Positions 1 to 5,351 of a stretch of DNA of 5,351 bases are shown here, piece by piece. This DNA is from an uncultured Acetobacter sp. (GTDB lineage Bacteria; Pseudomonadota; Alphaproteobacteria; Acetobacterales; Acetobacteraceae). A program made the translations under genes and the position numbers. How positions within the stretch are numbered: position 1 is the stretch's first letter; the number at the start of each line of letters is the position of its first letter. Location of the stretch: the NCBI GenBank assembly GCA_937900755.1, contig CALCDN010000213.1:1-5351 (forward strand), read 5' to 3'. The notes below the pieces were generated by a model. That model saw only the letters and a program-made list of their open reading frames with translations. It did no database searches and was not told the DNA's origin.

Positions 1-696
1 GCCGCCATGGGCGAAGTCAACGCCGAAACCGATTTTGTCGCCCGTAACGAAGCCTTCCAGAACTTTGTGGAATCCGTGGCCCAGGTTGCACTCAAGGTTG
101 GTGATGACCTTGAAGCCATCAAGGCCGCAACGCTGGACACGGGGCGTACCGTGGCCGATGAACTGACCCACCTGATCGCCACCATTGGCGAAAACATGAC
201 CCTGCGCCGTGCCCGCGTGTTCACTGTGCCTTCTGGCGTTGTGGCAACCTACGTGCATGGCGCGCTGCGTCCCGGCCTGGGCAAGATTGGCGTGCTGGCG
301 GCTATTGAAGCCCCCACGGCTGATGACGCCATTGAACAGCTTGGCCGCCAGGTTGGCATGCATGTTGCCGCCACCCGCCCGTCCGCGCTGGATGTGAGCA
401 GCCTGAACCAGGACGAAGTCGAGCGTGAACGCGCTGTTCTGATCGAACAGTCCCGCGCATCGGGTAAGCCTGAAGCCATTATTGAAAAAATGGTCGAAGG
501 CCGTATCCGCAAGTTCTATGAAGAAGTGGTTCTTCTGGAACAGGTATGGGTGCATGACGGTGAAACCCGCGTGAAGGACGTTGTTAAAAAAGCTGGCGTT
601 ACGCTGGCAGGTTTTGACCGCTTCCACCTGGGTGAAGGCATTGAAAAGACCGTGGATGACTTTGCTGCGGAAGTGGCCAAGGTTTCCGGCGTCTAA
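1..696 (+). CDS. tsf: Translation elongation factor Ts (EF-Ts), 3' part, 5' end outside window
   Basis: EF-Ts is the cytoplasmic guanine-nucleotide exchange factor that releases GDP from EF-Tu. The reading frame is open from base 1 and ends at TAA 694-696, giving 231 residues. The ATG at 7 is internal, not a start. The first visible residues lead straight into the family signature NAETDFVARN; its TDFV core contacts EF-Tu and lies near residue 80 in E. coli, so about 70 residues (the N-terminal UBA-like domain and the first core segment) are missing. Other family landmarks are GKIGVLAAIE in the core, GMHVAATRP, and the C-terminal RKFYEEVVLLEQ segment followed by VKDVVKKAG. A glycine precedes EVNAETDF where a bulky hydrophobic residue is more usual; this may be natural variation. 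tsf usually follows rpsB. A strong terminator hairpin lies 23 bp after the stop. Identification is near certain. Confidence 0.97.
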   Translation, partial: AAMGEVNAETDFVARNEAFQNFVESVAQVALKVGDDLEAIKAATLDTGRTVADELTHLIATIGENMTLRRARVFTVPSGVVATYVHGALRPGLGKIGVLAAIEAPTADDAIEQLGRQVGMHVAATRPSALDVSSLNQDEVERERAVLIEQSRASGKPEAIIEKMVEGRIRKFYEEVVLLEQVWVHDGETRVKDVVKKAGVTLAGFDRFHLGEGIEKTVDDFAAEVAKVSGV

Positions 697-711
697 GACC
701 GGGCTTTTCGC

Positions 712-1494
712 ATGTTGAACAAGGGCGGGACTTCTCTGGAAAGGGAGGCTCCCGCCCTTGTTGTTTTTGTGGCCCCGCAAGGCGAGAGCGGCGCGCGGGT
801 TCACATGCTGACCGAGGCGGACGGGCTGGTGCGCGCACTGGCCTATGGCGGCGCCAGTCGCGCGGGCCGCGCCTTGTGGCAGCCGGGCAATGTGGTCAAG
901 GTCCAGCTGGCGCAGCGTGGCGAGGGCGCGCCCACGCGCGTGTCGGGCGAGCTGCTGTATGGGTGTGCGGCGCGGATACTGAGCATGCCCCTGGCGCTGG
1001 CCATGATGCAGTCCGCGTGTGTGCTGGCCGATGCCACCTTGCCCGAGGGCGAGCCATGCCCGGCTTTTTTTGGCGCAACGCTCAAGCTCCTTTCCTTTAT
1101 CGGGTACAGCCCGGATGTTGCGGAGCAGGCGGGCCTGCCCAATTACATTGAGTGGGAACTGGCTCTACTGGACGTGCTGGGCTTTGGGCTGGACCTGAGT
1201 GCGTGCGCGGTTACTGGGCAGACGCACGCGCTTGCTTATGTCTCCCCCCGTACAGGCCGGGCGGTCAGTGTGGACGGGGCGGGGGCATGGAAGGACCGGC
1301 TGCTGCCCTTGCCCGCCTTTTTGCGTGATCCCACGCAGGCGGGGAGTTGGTCGGACTGGCTGGATGGCCTGCGGCTGAGTGGGCATTTTCTGGCGCGTGA
1401 CGCCTTTGGGCAGCGGCATCTGCCCCTGCCCGCCGCGCGGCAAAGGCTCCTCGCCCGTGTGGAAAAGCTGGTGGCGGGGGCAAACACGGCCTGA
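712..1494 (+). CDS. recO: DNA repair protein RecO
   Basis: RecO works with RecR (and RecF) to load RecA onto SSB-coated single-stranded DNA at gaps and to anneal complementary strands. The 260-residue frame fits the family (about 240-260). Residues about 9-85 form the N-terminal OB-fold, with EAPALVV, a GESG turn and the LVRALAYGGASR strand. Residues about 88-250 are the helical C-terminal domain, with NYIEWELALLDVLGFGLDLS and the alphaproteobacterial motif CAVTG followed by LAYVSPRTGRAVS (165-186). No CxxC zinc motif is seen. The start is uncertain. ATG 712 is the only ATG near the N terminus, but family homology begins only at residue 9 (LEREAPA, usually MEWEAPA-like). TTG 715 and CTG 736 are alternatives; CTG 736 has a G-rich stretch 5-10 nt upstream. 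The tsf terminator overlaps the first 17 codons, so expression probably depends on read-through or on an unrecognised promoter. The stop is TGA 1492-1494. Confidence 0.92.
   Translation: MLNKGGTSLEREAPALVVFVAPQGESGARVHMLTEADGLVRALAYGGASRAGRALWQPGNVVKVQLAQRGEGAPTRVSGELLYGCAARILSMPLALAMMQSACVLADATLPEGEPCPAFFGATLKLLSFIGYSPDVAEQAGLPNYIEWELALLDVLGFGLDLSACAVTGQTHALAYVSPRTGRAVSVDGAGAWKDRLLPLPAFLRDPTQAGSWSDWLDGLRLSGHFLARDAFGQRHLPLPAARQRLLARVEKLVAGANTA
720..770 (+). terminator. Intrinsic terminator of tsf, overlapping the start of recO
   Basis: A perfect 11-bp inverted repeat, CAAGGGCGGGA (720-730) and TCCCGCCCTTG (750-760), encloses a 19-nt loop and is followed directly by TTGTTTTTGT (761-770). A GC-rich stem plus a T-rich tail is the classic Rho-independent terminator layout, and its position just after the tsf stop suggests it ends the tsf transcript. 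It is odd because the 3' arm and T tract also encode the conserved APALVVF residues at the N terminus of RecO. The function is inferred from structure; strength in vivo is unknown. Confidence 0.75.
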
Positions 1495-1530
1495 ACTTGC
1501 GCACCAAGGCTGGCACAACCGGGCCTGTGG

Positions 1531-1567
1531 CGGTATGTCTGGGCCGTAACACATGGCACCGTTTTTT
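1531..1567 (+). terminator. Possible weak terminator or leader hairpin between recO and parC
   Basis: CGGTATGT (1531-1538) can pair with ACAT (1551-1554) and ACCG (1558-1561), with a 3-nt bulge GGC (1555-1557) and a 12-nt loop. Six T residues follow at once (1562-1567). This resembles an imperfect intrinsic terminator after recO. The stem is short and bulged, so it could be weak or accidental. It ends 12 bp before the preferred parC start and would cover the alternative ATG at 1553. No convincing sigma-70 promoter is seen in this 85-bp gap. Confidence 0.3.
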
Positions 1568-1579
1568 CTGGGGCAGGGC

Positions 1580-3790
1580 ATGAACGAGACATTTGAAGGT
1601 CATATTGAGGAGACAAAACTGGCGGATGCGCTGAGCGAGCGTTATCTGGCCTATGCTTTGTCCACCATCATGTCGCGTTCGCTGCCAGATGTGCGCGATG
1701 GGCTCAAACCCGTGCACAGGCGGCTGGTTTACGCCATGCATCAGCTCAAGCTGGACCCTGCCTCGGGGTTTAAAAAATGCGCGCGTGTCGTGGGGGATGT
1801 GATTGGTAAGTACCACCCCCATGGTGACGCCTCGGTTTACGAAGCGTTGGTGCGTCTGGCGCAGGATTTTGCCGCCCGGTATCCTCTGGTGGAAGGGCAG
1901 GGCAACTTTGGCTCGATTGATGGCGATAACGCGGCCGCCATGCGTTACACCGAGGCCCGCCTGACCGAAGTGGCCGTGGCCCTGCTGGACGGGATAGAGA
2001 ACGATGCCGTGGATTTTCGCCCCACCTATGATGGTGAGGAGGAGGAACCCATTGTGCTGCCCGCGGCTTTTCCCAACCTGTTAGCCAATGGCGCGGCGGG
2101 TATTGCCGTGGGCATGGCCACCAGCATCCCCCCCCATAACGCGGCCGAGGTATGTGCCGCCGCCGCCCTGCTGGCGCGCAGGCCCACCGCCACCACGCAG
2201 GACCTGCTGGCCCTTATGCCGGGGCCGGACTTCCCCACCGGCGGGCTGATCGTGGAGGACGCTTCGGCCATTTTGCAGGCGTATGAAACGGGGCGGGGCG
2301 GTTTTCGCATGCGCGCGCGCTGGGCCGTGGAGCAGGGGCGGTTTGGCACATGGCATATTGTTGTGTCCGAAATTCCGTACCAGGTGCAGAAGTCCCGCCT
2401 GATCGAACTGGTGGCGGATCTGCTGGAGCAGAAAAAACTCCCGCTTCTGGGCGATATCCGCGATGAAAGCACGGATGAGATCCGCCTGATCCTTGAGCCC
2501 AAAACACGCGGGATCGAGCCCGAAGTGTTGATGGAAACGATGTTCCGCGCCACTCCGCTGGAAAGCCGGTTCCCCCTGAACATGAATGTTCTGGGGGCGG
2601 ACCGCTCGCCCGGTGTGCTGGGGCTCAGGCAGGTGTTGCAGGCCTGGCTGGACCACAGGCACGAAGTGCTGGAACGCCGCAGCCGCCACCGGCTTGCGGC
2701 CGTGGAGCGGCGGCTGGAAATTCTGGCGGGGTTTTTGATCGTCTACCTCAACCTCGATGAGGTGATCCGCATTATCCGCGAGGAGGACGACGCCAAGGCC
2801 AGCCTCATGGCGACCTTTAGCCTGACCGACATGCAGGCGGAATCGGTGCTGAACATGCGGCTGAGGAGCCTGCGCAGGCTGGAGGAAATGGAAATTCGCA
2901 AGGAGCACAACGCCCTTGCGGCTGAAAAAGCCGGGTTGCTCGCGTTGCTGGGGGATGAAAAACAGCGCTGGAACCAGATTGGGCAGGAACTGGACAAAAT
3001 GATCAAGGTGTTTGCCAAGGGGCGCGTTGGCCCCAGGCGCAGCACCATTTTGTCCGCTCCCAAGCCGGTTGATATTTCGGTGGTGGAAACGGTGGAGCGT
3101 GAACCGCTGACCATGATCCTCTCCCAAAAAGGCTGGGTGCGGGCGATCAAGGGCCACAATGTTGATCTGGAGGCCCAGAAGTTCAAGGAAGGCGATGCTC
3201 TCAAGCTGGCCATTCCCTGCCAGAGCACGGACAGGCTGTGCTTTTTTGCAACCGATGGCCGGGCCTTTACGGTCAAGGGGGCGGAACTGCCGCGCGGGCG
3301 GGGCGATGGCCAGCCGGTGCGCCTGCTGGTGGAACTGTCCAATGAGGAGGAACTCGTGTCGGTTTTTGTGCTGGAAGAAGGGGGCAGACGCCTCGTGGTT
3401 TCCAGTGCCGGGCGTGGCATGGTGGTGGAGGATGACGCTCTGGTGTCCGAAAAGCGGTCTGGGCGGCAGGTGCTCAACCTCAAGGGGGATGATTCCGCCC
3501 GGTTGTGCATACCCGCGCAGGGCGACCATGTGGCGGTGCTGGGGGATAACCGCCGGTTTCTGATCTTCCCGCTCGACCAGCTACCCGTTATGGGGCGTGG
3601 CCTTGGGGTGGCGTTGCAAAAATATGCCGATGGCGGGACGTTGCGCCAGGCCATTGTGTTTGCCGCGTCCGAAGGGCTGGTATGGCCCGGTGCAGTGCGG
3701 TGCCGCGGCATGGCGGACCTGCAGGACTGGCTTGGCAAGCGCGCAGGCGTTGGCAAGCTTGCCCCCACCTGGGCGAACAAGAAGGCCTGA
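1580..3790 (+). CDS. parC: DNA topoisomerase IV subunit A (ParC)
   Basis: ParC is the DNA breakage-reunion subunit of topoisomerase IV (with ParE). It decatenates sister chromosomes and relaxes supercoils. The 736-residue product (from ATG 1580) matches the family length. The breakage-reunion domain spans about 20-470: YLAYALSTIMSRSLPDVRDG and LKPVHRRLVYAM near the start, the helix-turn-helix with GKYHPHGD (76-83), and the catalytic Arg122-Tyr123 in AAMRYTEARL. GNFGSIDGD and GIAVGMATSIPPHN follow. From about 485 on lies the beta-pinwheel C-terminal domain. It has only a degenerate box, RGRGDGQP (572-579), in place of the GyrA box QRRGGKG, which together with the N-terminal sequence marks this as ParC, not GyrA. 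At the quinolone-resistance position (GyrA Ser83, ParC Ser80 in E. coli) it has Ala84; Glu88 matches the acidic partner. ATG 1580 is chosen because homologues begin with an EGHIE-like segment and GGGG (1570-1573) is well spaced; ATG 1553 would add nine unconserved residues. The stop is TGA 3788-3790. Confidence 0.95.
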   Translation: MNETFEGHIEETKLADALSERYLAYALSTIMSRSLPDVRDGLKPVHRRLVYAMHQLKLDPASGFKKCARVVGDVIGKYHPHGDASVYEALVRLAQDFAARYPLVEGQGNFGSIDGDNAAAMRYTEARLTEVAVALLDGIENDAVDFRPTYDGEEEEPIVLPAAFPNLLANGAAGIAVGMATSIPPHNAAEVCAAAALLARRPTATTQDLLALMPGPDFPTGGLIVEDASAILQAYETGRGGFRMRARWAVEQGRFGTWHIVVSEIPYQVQKSRLIELVADLLEQKKLPLLGDIRDESTDEIRLILEPKTRGIEPEVLMETMFRATPLESRFPLNMNVLGADRSPGVLGLRQVLQAWLDHRHEVLERRSRHRLAAVERRLEILAGFLIVYLNLDEVIRIIREEDDAKASLMATFSLTDMQAESVLNMRLRSLRRLEEMEIRKEHNALAAEKAGLLALLGDEKQRWNQIGQELDKMIKVFAKGRVGPRRSTILSAPKPVDISVVETVEREPLTMILSQKGWVRAIKGHNVDLEAQKFKEGDALKLAIPCQSTDRLCFFATDGRAFTVKGAELPRGRGDGQPVRLLVELSNEEELVSVFVLEEGGRRLVVSSAGRGMVVEDDALVSEKRSGRQVLNLKGDDSARLCIPAQGDHVAVLGDNRRFLIFPLDQLPVMGRGLGVALQKYADGGTLRQAIVFAASEGLVWPGAVRCRGMADLQDWLGKRAGVGKLAPTWANKKA

Positions 3791-3798
3791 CCCCCTTG

Positions 3799-3812
3799 GC
3801 CCCGTTTGGGGC
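3799..3812. other. Short hairpin in the convergent parC-bpt spacer
   Basis: GCCCC (3799-3803) and GGGGC (3808-3812) form a 5-bp stem with a 4-nt loop, 9 bp after the parC stop, where converging transcripts meet. No T tract follows on either strand, so it is not a canonical intrinsic terminator. It could be a pausing or RNA-end-protecting structure. The rest of the 73-bp spacer holds a tandem repeat and no recognisable gene. Confidence 0.3.
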
Positions 3813-3834
3813 GTTGCGGACAAAAGAGTGCGCG

Positions 3835-3854
3835 CGCAAGGGGTCGCAAGGGGT
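3835..3854. repeat. Two tandem copies of a 10-bp unit
   Basis: CGCAAGGGGT occurs twice with no gap, at 3835-3844 and 3845-3854, between the convergent ends of parC and bpt. The copies are identical. The likeliest origin is a small slippage duplication; no known protein site is recognised in it. Confidence 0.85.
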
Positions 3855-3863
3855 ACGGTCGGG

Positions 3864-4637
3864 CTAGAACAGGGGGGCGTCGGGGTACAGCCCGTGTCGT
3901 TCCGTGTTGACGGGCTGGTTGGGCTCCAGCGTGCGCCATGCGTCCTGGCGCAGGATTTCAGCGGGCCTGAAGCTGCTTTTATAGGCCATTTTGGGGCTGC
4001 CTGGAATCCAGTACCCCAGGTACAGGTAGGGGCGGCCGAGCAGAAATGTCTGGTGGACCAGAAAAAGCCCAACATAAACGCCCAGTGAGCGGGTGGCCTG
4101 CTGGGGGGTGTAAAAGCTGTCAACAGCGGAAAGCCCGTCAGCCAGTGGATCGGTCAGGCTTACGGCCACCAGCTTTTGCTCCGGTGTGCGGAATTCTATG
4201 ATCTGGGTGTCAACCGTGGTTTCCTCCACCATGATCCGGTAGTCACGCGGGCCCATATTGGCCATTTCTCCGTCCGCGTGGCGGGCGTTCAGGTACTGGC
4301 GGAACAGGTCGTACTGTTCACTCGTGGCAACGGGGGGCAGCAGGGTGGCGGTCAGGTCCGCGTTACGGGTCCATATCCGTTTTTGCGTGCGGCTGGGGGT
4401 AAAGGCCGCAACAGGCAGGCGGATGGGAATACACGCCGAGCATCCTTCGCACAAAGGGGCGTAGGCCAGGGTGTGGCTGCGGCGAAAACCGGTGGCCGAC
4501 AGGCGGCTGTGCAGGGTGTCGGCATCGGGGACAGCCAGATCAGCCAGAATCTTGCGTTCCATGCGCGCGGGCAGATACGGGCATGGCTGGGCGGTGGTGG
4601 TATAAAAAAACTGCGGGTTGCGCAGTGGTGGCGTCAT
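3864..4637 (-). CDS. bpt: Aspartate/glutamate leucyltransferase Bpt (arginyltransferase ATE family)
   Basis: Bpt enzymes transfer an amino acid (leucine in characterised bacterial members) from aminoacyl-tRNA to proteins with N-terminal Asp or Glu, marking them for ClpS/ClpAP degradation by the N-end rule. The 257-residue product fits the family length (about 240-260). The N-terminal ATE domain has PCPYLP (18-23) and a cysteine cluster, LCEGCSACIPIR, with Cys63, Cys66 and Cys69. The C-terminal acyltransferase domain has DGLSAVDSFYTP (167-178), the GVYVGLFLVHQ helix, and the family hallmark YLGYWIPGSPKMAYK followed by SFRP (206-224). ATG 4637 is preferred because homologues start a few residues before the PQFFY segment. 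ATG 4658 would add seven residues and begin one base after a strong hairpin that hides any ribosome-binding site. The ribosome-binding site for 4637 is weak (GGGA). The stop is TAG at 3864-3866. The gene lies downstream of hemB on the same strand, possibly co-transcribed. Transfer of leucine rather than arginine is a family inference, not read from this sequence. Confidence 0.93.
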   Translation of the reverse strand: MTPPLRNPQFFYTTTAQPCPYLPARMERKILADLAVPDADTLHSRLSATGFRRSHTLAYAPLCEGCSACIPIRLPVAAFTPSRTQKRIWTRNADLTATLLPPVATSEQYDLFRQYLNARHADGEMANMGPRDYRIMVEETTVDTQIIEFRTPEQKLVAVSLTDPLADGLSAVDSFYTPQQATRSLGVYVGLFLVHQTFLLGRPYLYLGYWIPGSPKMAYKSSFRPAEILRQDAWRTLEPNQPVNTERHGLYPDAPLF

Positions 4638-4659
4638 GGTCGACAATCCCGGATGCATG

Positions 4660-4682
4660 GCGGGCCAGCAGAACTGGCCCGC
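4660..4682 (-). promoter_or_regulatory. Strong hairpin in the hemB-bpt intergenic leader
   Basis: GCGGGCCAG (4660-4668) and CTGGCCCGC (4674-4682) form a perfect 9-bp GC-rich stem with a 5-nt loop. On the minus strand it lies 31 nt after the hemB stop and 22 nt before the preferred bpt start. No T tract follows it in either direction, so it is not a canonical intrinsic terminator. It may act as a processing or stability element between the two cistrons, or as a translational control for bpt. The structure is directly visible; the role is inferred. Confidence 0.5.
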
Positions 4683-4713
4683 TTATGCCCGGCATGGGCC
4701 AGGCTTGGTGTGG

Positions 4714-5351
4714 TTACAGGCCCGATCTTTCCCGAATATGCTGTGCGGCTTCAATGGCAAAATACGTCAGTACGCCATTGGCGCCAGCACGGCGGAAAGC
4801 CATCAGACTTTCCATGATGGCGCGGTCACGGTCGAGCCAGCCATTGTTGATGGCCGCCATGAGCATCGCATATTCTCCAGAGACCTGATACGCAAAAGTC
4901 GGCACGCTGAAGGTGTCTTTTACGCGGCGGATAATATCCAGGTACGGCATGCCGGGTTTGACCATGACCATGTCCGCCCCTTCGGCTATGTCCATTTCCA
5001 CCTCACGCAGGGCCTCGTCGCTGTTGGCGGGGTCCATCTGGTAGGTTTTCTTGTCCCCCTTGAGCAGTCCGCCAGAGCCCAGCGCATCGCGGAACGGGCC
5101 GTAAAATGCGGAGGCATATTTGGCGGAGTAGGCCATGATGCGGGTGTTGATCAGGTCATTGGCGTCCAGGTCCTGGCGGATGGTGCCAATACGGCCGTCC
5201 ATCATGTCTGATGGGGCAATAATATCCACCCCCGCCATGGCCTGGTTAACCGCCTGCTGGGACAGAATCTGGACCGAGGCCTCGTTGACCACGTAGCCGT
5301 CCTCGATCAGGCCGTCATGGCCGTGGCTGGTATAGGGGTCGAGTGCGACAT
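4714..5351 (-). CDS. hemB: Delta-aminolevulinic acid dehydratase (porphobilinogen synthase), 3' part
   Basis: HemB condenses two 5-aminolevulinate molecules to porphobilinogen, the second committed step to heme and other tetrapyrroles. The minus-strand frame is open to the window edge, and the stop is TAA at 4714-4716. About 212 of the usual 325-340 residues are present, so the N-terminal arm and first part of the barrel are missing. The GTG at 5290-5292 is an internal valine codon, not a start. The first visible segment is VALDPYTSHGHDG, the metal-site loop, with Ala and Asp where zinc enzymes have Cys. DIIAPSDMMDGRIG follows. The two active-site lysines are in YSAKYASAFYGPFRDA and MVMVKPGMPYLD. 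The substrate loop PTFAYQVSGEYAM and the C-terminal helix complete the barrel. bpt follows 76 bp downstream on the same strand, suggesting a shared transcript. Identification is near certain. Confidence 0.97.
   Translation of the reverse strand, partial: VALDPYTSHGHDGLIEDGYVVNEASVQILSQQAVNQAMAGVDIIAPSDMMDGRIGTIRQDLDANDLINTRIMAYSAKYASAFYGPFRDALGSGGLLKGDKKTYQMDPANSDEALREVEMDIAEGADMVMVKPGMPYLDIIRRVKDTFSVPTFAYQVSGEYAMLMAAINNGWLDRDRAIMESLMAFRRAGANGVLTYFAIEAAQHIRERSGL

Noticed and set aside
7..9. ATG near the window start as the tsf start codon
   Set aside because: The frame is open upstream and the codon lies just before the TDFV motif, which is near residue 80 in full-length EF-Ts, so this is an internal methionine.
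1497..1539. Possible parC promoter with TTGCGC at 1497-1502
   Set aside because: No acceptable -10 hexamer lies 16-18 bp downstream; the nearest TATGTC is about 31 bp away.
1265..1822. Minus-strand open frame spanning the recO-parC gap
   Set aside because: It overlaps conserved parts of both genes and reads as Pro/Arg/Ala-rich shadow sequence.
2081..3529. Long (482-residue) open frame on the minus strand opposite parC
   Set aside because: It lies wholly within parC and its translation is rich in His, Gln and Pro with no recognisable domain, as expected of an antisense shadow in GC-rich DNA. parC is unambiguous on the plus strand.
3799..3812. GCCCC-GTTT-GGGGC hairpin as a bidirectional terminator for parC and bpt
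   Set aside because: The stem is only 5 bp and there is no T tract on either strand, so it was listed as a hairpin only.
2743..3939. 398-residue minus-strand open frame overlapping the end of parC and bpt
   Set aside because: It covers parC codons and the end of bpt in another frame; its composition is low-complexity Ser/Arg/Pro and shows no family motif.
3597..4088. Plus-strand open frame crossing the parC-bpt junction
   Set aside because: It overlaps the well-supported ends of both genes, has no ribosome-binding site or motif, and is best explained as a shadow.
4618..5211. Plus-strand open frame opposite hemB
   Set aside because: It is antisense to conserved hemB sequence with clear active-site motifs; it has no domain of its own.

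Overview
The window is GC-rich chromosomal DNA from a bacterium, most likely an alphaproteobacterium and probably an acetic acid bacterium (Acetobacteraceae). This rests on the character of the proteins: alphaproteobacterial-type ParC and RecO, a Bpt/ATE-family aminoacyl transferase next to hemB, and an aspartate-type metal site in HemB. The genus cannot be fixed by reading alone. All five genes are conserved housekeeping genes. I see no insertion sequence, prophage, CRISPR array, tRNA or rRNA, and no sign of recent transfer.

Layout. The plus strand carries the 3' part of tsf (elongation factor Ts, 1-696, cut by the window start), recO (recombinational repair, 712-1494) and parC (topoisomerase IV subunit A, about 1580-3790). 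The minus strand carries bpt (N-terminal Asp/Glu aminoacyl transferase, 3864-4637) and the 3' two-thirds of hemB (porphobilinogen synthase, 4714-5351, cut by the window end). parC and bpt converge on a 73-bp spacer. hemB and bpt run in the same direction, 76 bp apart, and could be co-transcribed. No stretch over 300 bp lacks a gene, and none of the genes contains a frameshift.

How the genes relate. tsf ends a translation operon (normally rpsB-tsf). It is closed by a strong intrinsic-terminator hairpin whose 3' arm is already inside the conserved N-terminal coding sequence of recO. recO and parC both act in chromosome maintenance (RecFOR recombination; decatenation). bpt acts in N-end-rule protein turnover and hemB in tetrapyrrole synthesis.

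The points worth a second look are mostly at gene borders: the tsf terminator embedded in the start of recO; an imperfect hairpin followed by six T residues between recO and parC; a strong hairpin with a competing alternative pairing in the hemB-bpt leader; and a 10-bp tandem repeat in the convergent spacer. At protein level, ParC has a natural alanine at the main quinolone-resistance position and HemB has the zinc-independent type of metal site. I found no convincing new biological system here.
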